From: Haloechinothrix aidingensis
GTDB taxonomy: Bacteria; Actinomycetota; Actinomycetes; Mycobacteriales; Pseudonocardiaceae
Assembly: GCF_013450155.1 (NCBI RefSeq)
Contig: NZ_JACCKD010000009.1
Location: 186,001 to 250,000, forward strand
Direction of reading: 5' to 3'
Length of the DNA stretch: 64,000 bases
Part shown: positions 1-10,010 of the stretch, in pieces
How positions within the stretch are numbered: the stretch's first letter is position 1
Layout: each line of letters starts with the position of its first letter
The notes under the pieces: generated by a model
Told to the model about the DNA's origin: nothing
The model's database searches: none
Seen by the model: the letters and a program-made list of their open reading frames with translations, nothing else
Made by a program: the position numbers and the translations under genes

Positions 1-272
1 ATACGGAGGTGCACCGGGGTGGCATCGAGCTCGGTACGCGGGAGGGCGTGGATCCGCCCGAGGGCACCGAAGCGGCGACGGCCGTACGCTACCGCGTGCC
101 GGCGGGCGGCGACCACGAAGCGCACGTGCCGAGGCGCACCACGACCGCCCACCTCGCACGGTCCGGCACCGAGATGTGGCTGGTCGGCGTGACCGTGCCC
201 ACCCGCGATGAGGACGCCGGGCACCGGATACTGACCGAACGGGTCGCGCCGGGCTTCACCGTGCTCGGGTGA
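1..272 (+). CDS. C-terminal fragment of an unknown protein, cut by the window edge
   Basis: The frame beginning at base 3 is open from the window edge to a TGA at 270-272. It shows the strong third-position G/C bias of the real genes here, so it is probably the last ~90 codons of a gene that starts upstream. A GTG at 9 could be an internal codon or a start. The fragment has no membrane segment or recognisable motif. Its last part (WLVGVTVPTRDEDAG) looks like a soluble alpha/beta segment. No function can be assigned from this piece. Confidence 0.6.
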   Translation, partial: TEVHRGGIELGTREGVDPPEGTEAATAVRYRVPAGGDHEAHVPRRTTTAHLARSGTEMWLVGVTVPTRDEDAGHRILTERVAPGFTVLG

Positions 273-421
273 CGCGCGGCGACCGCACGCTACCGGCGCC
301 CGCCCGCGTGCGCCGGTAGCCGCGCTCGACAGCCTGTGACCGGGAGACCTTGCACTCCGTAGCACAATAGCGAAAAATCACCTGACTGAGTGATCGATAG
401 AACGATACGGGGGCACCCACC

Positions 422-2140
422 GTGAGTGGACGACATCGCTCCGGCCCGCGCGCGAAGCGGCGTACCGGGACGATCGCGGCGGCAGTCTCCGGACTCGTCG
501 CGGTTCTCGTCGCGGCCGCGGGGCTGGTCTGGGGAGTTTTCGACGGGCCGGGCTGCGGCGGCGGCGAGCCGTTCATCGTGGACGCGGCCCCGAGCATCGC
601 GCCCGCTCTCACCGAGTTCGCCGAAGAGGACCTCCCGAACGCGGACGGGGAGGCAGCCTGCCTCGACCCCGAGATCCGTGCCACCGAGCCGGCGTCGGTG
701 GCCGGGTCCTACCACGCGGACAACGGGAGCCCGGACCACACCGAGGAGGACGGCACCGCCCTGTGGATCCCCGACTCCACGCTCTGGCTCAAACGAACCC
801 ACGCCGAGGACGAGTCCGTACCCGAGCACGGCTCCTCGATAGCGACCAGCCCGGTCGTGCTGGCCACCACCGACGAGCACGCGAGCGACGCCGGGTGGCC
901 GGATGAGCAGCTCACCTGGTCCCGGGTACTCCACGAGGACGCCGTGGCCGGTGCGGTCGACCCGAACTCCAGCGCCGCCTCGCTGCTCGCGGTGATGAGC
1001 ATCGGCGCGCACGACTGGGACGACGGAACCCGTACACGCATCGTGCAGTCGATGGCCAAGCACTCGATCGCGCCGTCGGACAACCCGTTCAACCGGCTTC
1101 CCGGCGGAGGAACGGAACCCACCATCGACGCCTTCCCCACAGCCGAACAGCAGCTGATTCCGGGTGCGCAGGAGGAGCAGGACAGCCCGGCGCCGATCGT
1201 GGCGGCCTACCCCGAGGTACCCACGCCGTGGCTGGACTACCCGGCGGTCGTGCTCGCCGAGGGCAATGACGAGCGGCGCGAGGCCGCCGAACAGTTCCGC
1301 GACGCGTTGTTCAGCGAGGCCGCCGCCGAGCGGCTTGCCGCGCACGGGTTCCGCGACGTGGACGGCGTGCTCGCCGGGAGTGCCCTGGAGACAGCCACGG
1401 GGCACGGGGAGTCCGGCGCCGCAGAGAACCGGGCGGTGCGCACCGACGCGGGCCCAGTTGGGCCACCACCGAGCACCGACCGCGCCGAGTCGGCGCTGGA
1501 GAAGTGGGCCACGGTGTCCAAGGAGGGCAGGATGCTGGTGGTACTCGACGTGTCCGGTTCCATGAACGCCACCGTCCCGGGCACCGAGGTCACCCGCATG
1601 GAAGCCACCGTGGACGCTGTCGCGCAGGGCATGCACCTGCTCCGGCCGAACACCGATGTCTCTCACTGGGAGTTCGGGCACGAGCTCGATGGTGACAAGC
1701 ATCACAGGAAACTGTCCCCGTGGCAGGAGGTGAGCGCGCACCTCGCCGAAGGCCTGCCGCAGAAGCTCGACGAGAAGGTGTCCGAGCCGGGCGGCTCCAC
1801 CGCCCTGTACGACACGACGCTCGCCGCCTACGAGGAGATGCTCGACGCCCGCGACGAGGAACAGCTCAGCGTGATCATCATCTTCACCGACGGCGCGGAC
1901 GAGAACCCGGACGGCATCTCGCGGGAGGAGCTCCTCGCCGAGCTCGACTCGCACACCGGCTCCGGTAAGGCGGTGCCGGTCGTGTTCATCGGCCTCGGAA
2001 CCGATGTCGACCCCGCGGAGCTGACGGACATATCCGAGATCACCGGCGGTGAGGTGTTCCTCTCGGAGCAGATCGGCGACCTCGAGGAGATCTTCTTCGA
2101 CTCGCTGTCCGCCCTCGCCTGCGATACTCCTGGGTGCTGA
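422..2140 (+). CDS. Membrane-anchored substrate-binding and VWA domain protein (paralogue 1)
   Basis: A 572-residue protein with one N-terminal membrane segment (about residues 18-40) after a basic start, so the rest is probably outside the cell. Residues ~50-330 resemble a periplasmic-binding-protein fold, with the family-like stretches [10 protein letters not shown] and [13 protein letters not shown]. The C-terminal third is a von Willebrand A domain with an intact metal-ion site D376-x-S378-x-S380 (LDVSGSM) and a later FTDGADE motif. This architecture recurs in actinobacteria; its ligand is unknown. A close paralogue with the same layout lies at 10011-11705. The GTG start follows a ~150-base non-coding gap. 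The architecture is clear but the biological role is not. Confidence 0.85.
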   Translation: MSGRHRSGPRAKRRTGTIAAAVSGLVAVLVAAAGLVWGVFDGPGCGGGEPFIVDAAPSIAPALTEFAEEDLPNADGEAACLDPEIRATEPASVAGSYHADNGSPDHTEEDGTALWIPDSTLWLKRTHAEDESVPEHGSSIATSPVVLATTDEHASDAGWPDEQLTWSRVLHEDAVAGAVDPNSSAASLLAVMSIGAHDWDDGTRTRIVQSMAKHSIAPSDNPFNRLPGGGTEPTIDAFPTAEQQLIPGAQEEQDSPAPIVAAYPEVPTPWLDYPAVVLAEGNDERREAAEQFRDALFSEAAAERLAAHGFRDVDGVLAGSALETATGHGESGAAENRAVRTDAGPVGPPPSTDRAESALEKWATVSKEGRMLVVLDVSGSMNATVPGTEVTRMEATVDAVAQGMHLLRPNTDVSHWEFGHELDGDKHHRKLSPWQEVSAHLAEGLPQKLDEKVSEPGGSTALYDTTLAAYEEMLDARDEEQLSVIIIFTDGADENPDGISREELLAELDSHTGSGKAVPVVFIGLGTDVDPAELTDISEITGGEVFLSEQIGDLEEIFFDSLSALACDTPGC

Positions 2141-2228
2141 CGGCAACGGTCGGCACCGACAGGCAGCGACCGGTACGGCTGCCGGTACGGGCGAGAAGCG
2201 GAAGGAGTCTGCTATCAGCGAGGAGCGC

Positions 2229-3026
2229 GTGCACGAGGACCCCGCCCGGCGGGCGGCGAGCGCGGCAAGTGAGATCGCGGAACGGACCGGTAGGCAGGCG
2301 CACGACGTGGCCGTCGTGCTCGGCTCAGGCTGGCGCCCCGCCGCCGACGTGCTCGGTGAACCCGACACCGAGCTCGATCTGGGCGACCTCACGGGTTTCG
2401 CCAAGCCGGGAGCCGTCGGGCACGCGGGGACGCTTCGCTCACTCCGGATCGGCGGGCGACGCGTCCTCGTGTTGCTCGGCCGCACCCACCTCTACGAGGG
2501 CAAGGGCGTCGAACCGGTGGTCCATGGGGTGCGTACGGCCGCGGCCACCGGCGTCGGCACCGTGTTGCTCACCAACGCGGCAGGCGGGCTGGATGAGGAC
2601 CACGCGGTCGGCCAGCCGGTCCTGATCAGCGACCACCTCAACCTCACCGCGCGATCCCCGCTGACGGGTGCGTCGTTCGTGGACCTCACCGACCTCTACT
2701 CACCTCGCCTGCGTGAGCACGCCAGGCGGATCGACCCCACGCTGCGCGAGGGCGTCTACGCGGGCCTTCCCGGCCCGCACTTCGAGACTCCCGCGGAGAT
2801 CCGGATGCTCCGCACGATGGGCGCCGACCTGGTGGGCATGTCCACCGTGCTCGAGGCCATCGCCTGCCGAGCCGCCGGAATCGAGGTGTTCGGGCTGTCC
2901 CTCGTGACCAACGCCGCGGCCGGGATCACCGGGCAGCCGCTCGACCACGAGGAGGTACTCGCGGCCGGGCAGGCATCCGCCCGGCGGATGGGTGAGCTGC
3001 TCGGCGAGCTGATCTCGGGGACGTGA
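2229..3026 (+). CDS. punA: Purine nucleoside phosphorylase
   Basis: A 265-residue protein that splits purine nucleosides with phosphate into base and (deoxy)ribose-1-phosphate. Trimeric class II PNP motifs are present: LGSGW (31-35) in the phosphate loop, GRTHLYEG (84-91), [16 protein letters not shown] and MSTVLEA near the base site. The frame is open further upstream, but those codons overlap the preceding VWA gene. I chose the GTG at 2229, preceded by GAGGAG, which gives the usual ~265-residue length. Its stop overlaps the start of the phosphosugar mutase (GTGATG), so the two are translationally coupled. The same pair (deoD/punA-pmmB) occurs in M. tuberculosis. Confidence 0.93.
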   Translation: MHEDPARRAASAASEIAERTGRQAHDVAVVLGSGWRPAADVLGEPDTELDLGDLTGFAKPGAVGHAGTLRSLRIGGRRVLVLLGRTHLYEGKGVEPVVHGVRTAAATGVGTVLLTNAAGGLDEDHAVGQPVLISDHLNLTARSPLTGASFVDLTDLYSPRLREHARRIDPTLREGVYAGLPGPHFETPAEIRMLRTMGADLVGMSTVLEAIACRAAGIEVFGLSLVTNAAAGITGQPLDHEEVLAAGQASARRMGELLGELISGT

Positions 3027-4708
3027 TGGCACCGGACCCCGGCGTGCTCGAGGCGGCCCGCAGGTGGGCGGCAGGCGACGTCGATGAGCGCTGCCGCGCC
3101 GAGCTGCACGACCTGATCGACCGGGCCGCCTCCGGGGACGCCGATGCCGCCGCGGAGCTCGATGACCGGATGTCCGGGCCGCTGACGTTCGGCACGGCCG
3201 GTCTGCGCGGCCCGCTCCGCGCGGGCCCGAACGGCATGAACAGGGCCGTGGTGGCCCGCACCACAGCGGGCGTCGCCAGGTGGCTGGAGGAGCACGGGCA
3301 CACCGGCGGGATGGTGCTCGTCGGCAGGGACGCACGGCACGGTTCCGCGGAGCTGGCCACCGAGGCCTCGAGCGTGCTCTCCGGGGCGGGCCTGACCGTC
3401 AGCGTGTTCGACGAACCGGTCCCCACGCCCGTGCTTGCCTTCGCCGTCGGCGACCTCGGCGCGGCCGCGGGAATCCAGATCACCGCCTCGCACAACCCCG
3501 CGGGCGACAACGGCTACAAGCTCTACGACGCCTCCGGCGCCCAGATCGCCCCGCCCGCCGACGCGGAGATCTCCGCGGCGATCGAGACGGTGCCGGAAGC
3601 CACGGCCCTGCCCCGGTCGTGCGACTGGGACCGCCCCGACCCGGCCGTGGTCGACCGCTACCTCGCGCGTGCCGCCACGATGCCTCGCGGAAGGGCACGC
3701 GGGATACGTGTCGCGCTCACGCCGCTGCACGGCGTCGGCGCTGCCACCGCTGTCGCCGCGCTGCACCGCGCCGGGTTCGACGACGTGGTCGTGGTGCCCG
3801 AGCAGGCCGAGCCGGACCCCGACTTCCCGACCGTGCCCTACCCCAACCCCGAGGAGCCCGGAGCCTGCGACCGGTTGCTCGACCTCGCCGCGTCCTGCCG
3901 GGCCGATCTCGCCGTCGCCCTCGACCCGGACGCCGATCGCTGCGCCGTCGGCATCCCGACCCGGCACGCCGCGCACGACGCCTCCCCCGGCTTTCGCATG
4001 CTGACCGGGGACGAGACCGGGACGCTACTCGGCGAGCACGTGCTCGCCTCGCTGGATCGAGGGCGGCATCCGGACCCGGTCGTGGCGACGACGATCGTGT
4101 CCTCCTCGGCGCTGGCCACGCTCGCACGTGCCCACCGGGTGAGCTACGCCGAGACGCTGACCGGGTTCAAGTGGCTGGTGCGCGCCGCCGACGGCGACAG
4201 GTTGGTCTACGCCTACGAGGAGGCCCTCGGGGTGTGCGCGGACCCCGCCGCTGTGCGGGACAAGGACGGCATCACCGCCGCGGTACTCGCGGCCGACCTC
4301 GCCGCGACCCGGAAAGCGGCAGGCTCGTCGATCGGGCAGATGCTCGACGAGCTGGCCACCGAGCACGGCGTGTACCTGACCGCCCCCGTCACGGTACGGG
4401 TGCGCTCGTCGCGGGAGCTTCCGGAGATCATGCGGCGGATCCGGGCGGACCCGCCGCGACAGCTCGCCGGTCGTACGGTCACGCTCGACGACCTGCTTCC
4501 CGGCTCCGACACGCTGCGCTTGACCGGCGCGGGCATCCGCGTCGTCGTACGCCCGTCCGGCACCGAGCCCAAGATCAAGACCTATCTCGAGGTGGTCGAG
4601 CAGCCCCCTGAGCAACCCTCACCCGCGGCCCTGGAACAGGTACGGGATTCGGCGGCCGGCACCCTCTCGGCCCTGCGCGCGGACACCCGCGCGCTGCTCG
4701 AGGGCTGA
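3023..4708 (+). CDS. pmmB: Phosphosugar mutase, PMM/PGM2 type; probable phosphopentomutase
   Basis: A 561-residue alpha-D-phosphohexomutase family enzyme. All four signature regions are visible: FGTAGLRG near residue 57, the catalytic phosphoserine loop TASHNP (154-159, Ser156), the metal loop DPDAD (301-305), and the C-terminal phosphate-binding [10 protein letters not shown]. The start is GTG 3023 or the adjacent ATG 3026, both overlapping the PNP stop. Annotated relatives are called phosphomannomutase PmmB. Coupling to PNP, and deoC elsewhere in the window, suggest that the in vivo substrate may be ribose- or deoxyribose-1-phosphate, as for the PGM2 branch of this family. That assignment is inference; the family call is secure. 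Confidence 0.9.
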   Translation: MMAPDPGVLEAARRWAAGDVDERCRAELHDLIDRAASGDADAAAELDDRMSGPLTFGTAGLRGPLRAGPNGMNRAVVARTTAGVARWLEEHGHTGGMVLVGRDARHGSAELATEASSVLSGAGLTVSVFDEPVPTPVLAFAVGDLGAAAGIQITASHNPAGDNGYKLYDASGAQIAPPADAEISAAIETVPEATALPRSCDWDRPDPAVVDRYLARAATMPRGRARGIRVALTPLHGVGAATAVAALHRAGFDDVVVVPEQAEPDPDFPTVPYPNPEEPGACDRLLDLAASCRADLAVALDPDADRCAVGIPTRHAAHDASPGFRMLTGDETGTLLGEHVLASLDRGRHPDPVVATTIVSSSALATLARAHRVSYAETLTGFKWLVRAADGDRLVYAYEEALGVCADPAAVRDKDGITAAVLAADLAATRKAAGSSIGQMLDELATEHGVYLTAPVTVRVRSSRELPEIMRRIRADPPRQLAGRTVTLDDLLPGSDTLRLTGAGIRVVVRPSGTEPKIKTYLEVVEQPPEQPSPAALEQVRDSAAGTLSALRADTRALLEG

Positions 4709-4798
4709 ACGAGACGAGCGACCGGACCACCCGCCGCAGGCGTGCCGGGGTGCGCGGGCCGCGCTCCGCGCGGCAGCGGCGTGGTGCACAGTGAGGTC

Positions 4799-5251
4799 AT
4801 GTCCACCTTGTTGATCGTGCACCACACCCCCTCACCGAACGTGCAGGCGATGTTCGACGCCGTCGTGGACGGCGCGACCACCGACGAGATCGAGGGCGTG
4901 ACGGTCGTACGCAAGCCGGCCCTCGCCGCGACGGCCTCCGATGTGCTCGAGGCCGACGGTTACCTGCTCGGCACGACCGCGAACCTCGGCTACATGGCCG
5001 GGGCGCTCAAGCACTTCTTCGACCAGATCTACTACCCCTGCCTGGACGCCACGAGGGGCAGGCCGTTCAGCTACTACGTGCACGGGGGCAGCGACACCTC
5101 GGGCACCACCCGCGGCATCGAGAGCATCGTCACCGGGCTCGGGTGGGAGAAGGCGGCCGAGACGGTGACCATCACCGGCGAACCCGGCAAGGAGGACCTC
5201 GAGGCGTGCTGGGAACTGGGCGCCACGCTGGCCGCGAACGTCATGCCGTAG
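4799..5251 (+). CDS. Flavodoxin-fold NAD(P)H-dependent reductase-like protein
   Basis: A 150-residue soluble protein. It begins with a beta strand (STLLIVHHTPS) typical of the flavodoxin/FMN-reductase fold and continues with LGTTANLGYMAGALKHFFDQIYY, interrupted here only for brevity of description: the Gly-Tyr-Met-Ala segment followed by the Lys-His-Phe-Phe-Asp helix is the FMN-site signature seen in flavodoxin-family proteins. HGGSDTSG follows. ATG 4799 is preferred because upstream codons look non-coding. It is probably an FMN-binding oxidoreductase; the substrate is unknown. It sits 90 bases after the mutase gene on the same strand, so co-transcription is possible. Confidence 0.75.
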   Translation: MSTLLIVHHTPSPNVQAMFDAVVDGATTDEIEGVTVVRKPALAATASDVLEADGYLLGTTANLGYMAGALKHFFDQIYYPCLDATRGRPFSYYVHGGSDTSGTTRGIESIVTGLGWEKAAETVTITGEPGKEDLEACWELGATLAANVMP

Positions 5252-5272
5252 CGCGCCGTCTACCATGCGGGA

Positions 5273-5983
5273 ATGCTGCTGCACCAACAACGTGGCCGCC
5301 GCACGGCATGCCTGGTCGCCGCGACCGCGCTGGCCGTGGGGGCGTGCACATCGGACGGCGAGGACCTGCCTGCCGCGGGCACACTGCTGGACGCCGCCGC
5401 CGAATCCGCAGGTGAGGTCACGAGCGCGCACTTCGCGTTGCAGGCCAACGGTGAGGTGCCCGGACTGACCGTGCAGATGGTCGAGGGGGACCTGACGACC
5501 GACGGCGGGCCGTACGGGGCCGCGCAGGGCGTCGCCACCGTGTCGATGGGTGGTCAGCTCGTGGAGTCGGAGTTCGTACTGCACGAGGAGTCCCTCTTCC
5601 TGAAAGGCCCCACCGGGGGCTTCCAGGAGATCCCTGCCGACCGGATCACCTCGATCTACGACCCCTCCGCCGTGCTCGACCCGGAGCGCGGCGTGGCCCA
5701 CCTGCTCGGCCAGGTGCGGGACGCGGAGACCACCGGAACCGACACGGTCGACGGCACCGAGACCCACGAGGTGACGGGTACCGTGGAACACCAGGTCATC
5801 GACGAGCTCATCCCCGGTGTCGAGTCCGACGCGGAGATCACGTTGTGGCTGGACGAGGAACGGGACCACCTACCCGTCAAGGTCACGCTGTCCTTCCCGG
5901 AAGCGGGCGGCGACGAGACGCCGACCGTCGACGTCACGCTGTCCGAGGTCAACGAACCGGTCACGGTGAGCCCGCCCGGATGA
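5273..5983 (+). CDS. lprG: LppX/LprAFG-family lipoprotein (LprG-like)
   Basis: A 236-residue secreted lipoprotein with a basic N-terminus, a hydrophobic core and a lipobox LAVGAC, Cys25 being the lipidated residue. The mature part matches the LppX_LprAFG pattern: [20 protein letters not shown] followed by a half-barrel with repeated beta strands. In mycobacteria LprG binds triacylated (glyco)lipids and works with the P55 efflux pump encoded next to it. Here the gene's TGA overlaps the ATG of an MFS transporter (ATGA), reproducing that pair. I therefore infer LprG rather than LppX, LprA or LprF. The family call is strong and the orthology call moderate. Confidence 0.85.
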   Translation: MLLHQQRGRRTACLVAATALAVGACTSDGEDLPAAGTLLDAAAESAGEVTSAHFALQANGEVPGLTVQMVEGDLTTDGGPYGAAQGVATVSMGGQLVESEFVLHEESLFLKGPTGGFQEIPADRITSIYDPSAVLDPERGVAHLLGQVRDAETTGTDTVDGTETHEVTGTVEHQVIDELIPGVESDAEITLWLDEERDHLPVKVTLSFPEAGGDETPTVDVTLSEVNEPVTVSPPG

Positions 5984-7581
5984 GCCGGCCGCGAGGCAAC
6001 GAACACGACGGGGCCACGCTGACCGCTCCGGAGGGCGACACGGCTCCGCCCGTACCGGGATCACGCCGCGCGCGCTCGGTCGCGATCGGTGCGGGCGGCA
6101 TGGTCGTGCTTCTCGGTGCGCTGGACACCTACGTGGTGATCGGCCTGTTCAACGAGATCATGGCGGACCTGCGGATCCCGCTGAACAGGTTGGAACGCCT
6201 CACCCCGGTCGTGACCGGTTTCCTGCTCGGTTACGTGGCCGCCATGCCGCTGCTCGGTCAGGCCTCCGACCGCTACGGCCGCAAGCGCGTCCTGCAGATC
6301 TGCCTCGCAGCCTTCCTCGCGGGCTCGACGCTCACCGCTGTGGCCCCCACGGTGCCGGTGCTGGTGGCCGGGCGCGTGGTGCAGGGGGTAGCCAGCGGCG
6401 CGCTGCTGCCGGTCACCATGGCGCTCGCCGCTGACCTGTGGAGCAGGCGCGGCCGCGCGGGCGTGCTCGGCGGTATCGGGGCGGCGCAGGAGCTGGGCGC
6501 GGTCCTGGGACCGGTGTACGGAGTCGCGCTCGCCGCGCTGGCCGGGTGGCGCAGCGTGTTCTGGATGAACATCCCGCTGGCGATCCTCGCGATCGTGGCC
6601 GTGCACTACGCGCTGCCCGCGCCGCAAGGCAGGGACCGGTCGGTGGCCGCGGGCAGGCCGCGTGTCGACGTGGTCGGCGGCGGGCTTCTCGCCGTGCTGC
6701 TCGGTCTGCTTGTGATCGGGCTGTACAACCCCGAACCCGGGGAGCGGGTCCTGCCCGAGCGGGGAGTTCCGCTGCTGGCCTGCGCGGGAGTGGCCCTGGT
6801 CGCGCTGGTGCTGTGGGAGATCCGCGCACGCACCAAGCTGGTCGATACCACCGGCGTGACGATGCGGCCGTTCCTGTCCGGTCTCGTGGTCAGCGCCGCA
6901 GCGGGCACCGCTCTGATGGTCACGCTGGTCAACGTCGACCTGTTCGCCCAGTCGCTGCTCGGCAAGGACGACACGGGGGCGATCATGCTCCTGCTCAGGT
7001 TCCTGCTCGCGCTTCCCGCGGGCGCCCTCGTCGGGGGCCTGCTCAGCTCCCGGCTCGGTGAGCGATGGGTGGCAACGGCCGGCATGCTGATCGCCGCCTG
7101 CGGGTTCTGGCTGATGTCCGGCTGGCCCGCCGAGGTACTCGCGGCGCGCCACGAGCTCGCCGGTATCGCCCTACCCCGCCTGGACACGGACCTCGCCCTG
7201 GTCGGTCTCGGCCTCGGGGTCGTCATCGCGCCCGTCTCGGCGGCCGTGCTCCGGGTGGTTCCACCGCTGCAGCACGGCATCGCCTCCGCCGCGGTGGTCG
7301 TGGCGCGCATGACCGGCATGCTGCTCGGCCTGGCCACGCTGTCGGCGTGGGGGCTGCACCGGTTCCACAGCCTCACGGCCGATCTCGACGTCCCCGTCCG
7401 GCCGCTGTATCCCTCGCAGGAGGCCTACGAGGCGGCTGAGGCCGCCTATACCGCGGCGGTACGGGAGGCGTTGCTGACCCAGTACGGCGAGACCTTCGCC
7501 CTCACCGCGGTGATCTGCGTCGCGGGCGGCGCGCTCGCGCTGCTCGTCGGTTCGTCCCGCGGGAGCGACCGCTCCGGCTGA
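5980..7581 (+). CDS. DHA2-type MFS transporter (P55-like)
   Basis: A 533-residue integral membrane protein with about 14 hydrophobic segments after a ~30-residue polar N-terminus. The cytoplasmic-loop motif [12 protein letters not shown] (major facilitator motif A) follows TM2, and [15 protein letters not shown] is the motif C-like segment of drug:H+ antiporters. ATG 5980 overlaps the lipoprotein stop by four bases, so translation is coupled. The neighbour and 14-TM topology fit the Rv1410c/P55 family, which exports lipids and drugs together with LprG. Substrates here are inferred only from that relationship. Confidence 0.85.
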   Translation: MSRPRGNEHDGATLTAPEGDTAPPVPGSRRARSVAIGAGGMVVLLGALDTYVVIGLFNEIMADLRIPLNRLERLTPVVTGFLLGYVAAMPLLGQASDRYGRKRVLQICLAAFLAGSTLTAVAPTVPVLVAGRVVQGVASGALLPVTMALAADLWSRRGRAGVLGGIGAAQELGAVLGPVYGVALAALAGWRSVFWMNIPLAILAIVAVHYALPAPQGRDRSVAAGRPRVDVVGGGLLAVLLGLLVIGLYNPEPGERVLPERGVPLLACAGVALVALVLWEIRARTKLVDTTGVTMRPFLSGLVVSAAAGTALMVTLVNVDLFAQSLLGKDDTGAIMLLLRFLLALPAGALVGGLLSSRLGERWVATAGMLIAACGFWLMSGWPAEVLAARHELAGIALPRLDTDLALVGLGLGVVIAPVSAAVLRVVPPLQHGIASAAVVVARMTGMLLGLATLSAWGLHRFHSLTADLDVPVRPLYPSQEAYEAAEAAYTAAVREALLTQYGETFALTAVICVAGGALALLVGSSRGSDRSG

Positions 7582-7582
7582 C

Positions 7583-7708
7583 CCCGTGTCGGCCGCGCCG
7601 GCACCCCGTGTCGGGCGCGCCGGCACCCCGTGTCGGGCCCACAGGCGCACGGATCCCAATACGGACTGTCGGCGAGCCCGACACGGGCTTTCGCAGTGCC
7701 CGACACGG
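7583..7708. repeat. 22-bp tandem repeats with inverted copies upstream of hisS
   Basis: Three direct copies of CCCGTGTCGG start at 7583, 7605 and 7627, exactly 22 bases apart. Two inverted copies (CCCGACACGG) start at 7677 and 7699, again 22 apart. The perfect 20-mer GCCGGCACCCCGTGTCGGGC occurs at 7597-7616 and 7619-7638, and once more downstream of sdhB at 49501-49520. Direct and inverted copies can pair into a long stem between the MFS gene and hisS, so the block could terminate transcription or be a protein-binding array. It is not a CRISPR array: there are no unique spacers. Confidence 0.85.
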
Positions 7709-7775
7709 CGTGTGCGCGCGAGCCGATATCCTCGACGGGTACCGCACCCGACGAGAACTGGCCGAGGAATTCCCG

Positions 7776-9074
7776 GTGACCGAGTACCAGCCGACCGCAC
7801 CCTACCGGGGGACGCGCGATTTCCTGCCCGACGAGATGTCCGTGCGAACCCAGGTATTCCACCGGCTCTACGACGTCATCGAGCGCTTCGGCTTCCGGCG
7901 CTACGACGGGCCCCAGCTGGAGCCCGCGGAGATCTACGAGGCCAAGTCCGGCGAGGAGATCGCCAACCAGCAGCTGTACACGCTGACCGACCAGGGCGGG
8001 CGCAGGCTCGCGCTGCGTCCGGAGATGACCCCGTCCGCCGCGCGCATGGTCGCCGGTAACGCCGGTTCGCTGCAGTTCCCCGTGCGCTGGTACAGCCACC
8101 CGAACTGTCACCGCTACGAGCGCCCGCAGCGCGGCAGGGTGCGGGAGCACTGGCAGATCAACGTCGACATCTTCGGTTCGGAAGCGGCTAGCTGCGAGAT
8201 CGAGATGTTCGAGCTGATCGACAGCATGATGCGCTCGCTCGGCGCCGACGAGGACACGTTCGTCATCCGCGTCAACGACCGCCAGGTACTGTCCGCGGCC
8301 CTGACCGAGCTCGTCGGGGTGCGGACCGACCAGCTCGGCGAGGTCTTCGCCCTCGTGGACCGCTGGGAGAAGTACGACAGCGAGCGCCTGGCCGCCGACG
8401 CCGCCGAGATCGGGCTGGACGACAAGCAGTTCGCCGGGCTCACCGATGTCCTCGCGGCCGGAACGTCGCTGCTCGACGAGCTGCCGGCCGAGGTAACCGG
8501 CAACTCCAACGTGGTGCGCGCCCTGCGTAGCAGCTCCGCCGGCCTCATCCGCTTCGACCCGCACATCGTGCGAGGTCTCGCCTACTACACCTCCACCGTG
8601 TTCGAGGTCTTCGACACCTCGGGCGAGAACAACCGCGCCCTGTTCGGCGGCGGGCGCTACGCGGACCTTGCCGGCCTGTTCACCCCGAAGCAGATCCCGG
8701 GTATCGGGTTCGGCATGGGTGATGTCACGCTCTTCGACTTCCTCGACACCCACGGCCTCTCCCCCGCTCCCCGCAGCGAGGTCGACGTCGTGGTCATCCC
8801 GGTGACAGCCGAGCTGGACGACGCGGCGCGGACGGTCGCGCGCACCCTGCGCACGGCCGGTCTGCGCACGTCGGTCCCACTGGAACCACGCAAGCTCGGC
8901 AAGGAGATCACCCGCGCGGACCGGGCCGGCGCGCGCGCAGTCGTCATCGTCGGGGCCGAGGAGTGGCAGGACGGCACCGTGACCGTACGCGACCTCGGCT
9001 CGGGCAACCAGCGACAGGTGCCGCACGAGGAAGCAGCCGAGACGATCAGCACGCTGCTCGGCACCGACCGCTGA
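7776..9074 (+). CDS. hisS: Histidyl-tRNA synthetase, atypical motif variant
   Basis: A 432-residue class II synthetase charging tRNA-His. Motif 2 is RYERPQRGRVREHWQ (from residue 113). The histidine-site region is RGLAYYTSTVFE (266-277) and motif 3 lies near FGGGRYADL and GIGFGMGD. A C-terminal anticodon-binding domain (VDVVVIPV onwards) is present. Two motifs differ from the usual bacterial enzyme: RPEMTPS (81-87) in place of RPEGTA, and RGLAYY in place of RGLDYY. I chose GTG 7776, seven bases after GAGGAA; longer readings would run through the upstream repeats. It may be a divergent primary HisRS or a second copy. Confidence 0.9.
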   Translation: MTEYQPTAPYRGTRDFLPDEMSVRTQVFHRLYDVIERFGFRRYDGPQLEPAEIYEAKSGEEIANQQLYTLTDQGGRRLALRPEMTPSAARMVAGNAGSLQFPVRWYSHPNCHRYERPQRGRVREHWQINVDIFGSEAASCEIEMFELIDSMMRSLGADEDTFVIRVNDRQVLSAALTELVGVRTDQLGEVFALVDRWEKYDSERLAADAAEIGLDDKQFAGLTDVLAAGTSLLDELPAEVTGNSNVVRALRSSSAGLIRFDPHIVRGLAYYTSTVFEVFDTSGENNRALFGGGRYADLAGLFTPKQIPGIGFGMGDVTLFDFLDTHGLSPAPRSEVDVVVIPVTAELDDAARTVARTLRTAGLRTSVPLEPRKLGKEITRADRAGARAVVIVGAEEWQDGTVTVRDLGSGNQRQVPHEEAAETISTLLGTDR

Positions 9075-9090
9075 TACCCGGCGTGGTGGC

Positions 9091-9143
9091 GAGCCGAGGG
9101 ACTCCTTCGGTACACATGCTGTACCCGAGGGCCCCTTCGGCTC
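9091..9143. terminator. Imperfect hairpin between convergent hisS and upp
   Basis: Arms 9091-9114 and 9120-9143 are each 24 bases with a five-base loop. The outer seven pairs (GAGCCGA/TCGGCTC) and the inner six (GGTACA/TGTACC) are perfect; the middle is partly mismatched. Its position between two converging genes fits a bidirectional terminator. There is no clear U-tract, as is common in high-GC actinomycetes. Confidence 0.6.
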
Positions 9144-9158
9144 GACCTCGTCCGGGCG

Positions 9159-9782
9159 CTACCGGGGTCCGTACTGCCGGTCGCCGGCGTCCCCAAGGCC
9201 GGGAACGATGAACCCGGCGTCGTCCAGCCGCTCGTCGACGCTGGCGGTGACCACCCGGGTCGGCAGGTCGGACGCGCGCAGCCGCGCCACCCCCTCGGGC
9301 GCGGCCAGCGCGCACACCACGGTGATCTCCTCCGCGCCGCGTGCGGCCAGCAGCCCCACCGTGTACTCCATCGACCCGCCCGTGGCCAGCATCGGATCCA
9401 GCACGAACACCGGCTGCCCGGACAGGTCCCCCGGAAGCGACTCCATGTAGGGCTCGGGTCGCAGGGTCTCCTCGTCGCGCGCGAGCCCGACGAAACCCAT
9501 CTGCGCCTCCGGGATGAGCTGATGCGCGCGATCGGCCATACCCAGTCCGGCGCGCAGCACCGGCACCAGCAGCGGGGGCAGCGCGAGGCGGTGCCCGTCC
9601 GTCTCGACGAGCGGGGTCCGGATGCGCTCGGTGCGTAGCGGCGTACCGCGCACCGCCTCGTACACCAGCATCATGGTGAGGTCGTCCAGCGCGGCACGAA
9701 ACGCCGCATTGCCGGTACCGGCTTCACGCATGACGGACAGGCGCACCTTGGCGAGCGGGTGGTCGATGACTGTGAGGTCCAT
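9159..9782 (-). CDS. upp: Uracil phosphoribosyltransferase
   Basis: A 207-residue enzyme that joins uracil and PRPP to make UMP. The PRPP loop DPMLATGGS (129-137) is intact, and the family stretches [11 protein letters not shown] and [12 protein letters not shown] are clear. A longer reading exists, but ATG 9782 gives the standard N-terminus ([10 protein letters not shown]) and length. It faces hisS and is divergent from the second SBP-VWA gene. With deoA, PNP and cdd in this window it completes the salvage of free uracil. In M. tuberculosis upp (Rv3309c) likewise sits beside the punA-pmmB pair. Confidence 0.96.
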   Translation of the reverse strand: MDLTVIDHPLAKVRLSVMREAGTGNAAFRAALDDLTMMLVYEAVRGTPLRTERIRTPLVETDGHRLALPPLLVPVLRAGLGMADRAHQLIPEAQMGFVGLARDEETLRPEPYMESLPGDLSGQPVFVLDPMLATGGSMEYTVGLLAARGAEEITVVCALAAPEGVARLRASDLPTRVVTASVDERLDDAGFIVPGLGDAGDRQYGPR

Positions 9783-9895
9783 GATTCCCAGACCGTAGCG
9801 GCCAGCACCGCCCGCGCTCACGCGGACCTGCGGATCCGCGGGCGGAACGTTCCCCGCACTCCCGGGTACGGATGTGACGAGTTGTAGTGGTATTG

Positions 9896-9907
9896 GTCCA
9901 AATGGAC
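9896..9907. promoter_or_regulatory. Palindrome in the divergent upp / SBP-VWA intergenic region
   Basis: GTCCAAATGGAC is a perfect short inverted repeat within an A/T-richer patch of the 228-base divergent region. It sits about 105 bases upstream of the chosen VWA start. TGGTCCA elements of this kind resemble operators of sugar-responsive regulators, but no regulator can be named. Nothing else decisive is seen in the gap. Confidence 0.3.
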
Positions 9908-10010
9908 GATCCGACCAGCAAAAACGATCCGTCCACTTCGTAGCGTGCTGACCGAAAGTACCTCTACCCTAAACGCTGCGGCGGAAGGTCACACGAAGGA
10001 GGGAACGTCG

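Noticed and set aside
290-2485. A 731-codon minus-strand open frame opposite the first VWA and PNP genes
   Set aside because: It runs opposite two well-supported genes, has Arg/Gly/Val-rich random composition and no motif; it is a by-product of high G/C.
7583-7708. The 22-bp repeats considered as a CRISPR array
   Set aside because: Only three direct copies, repeats adjoin without unique spacers, inverted copies are present, and no cas gene is nearby.
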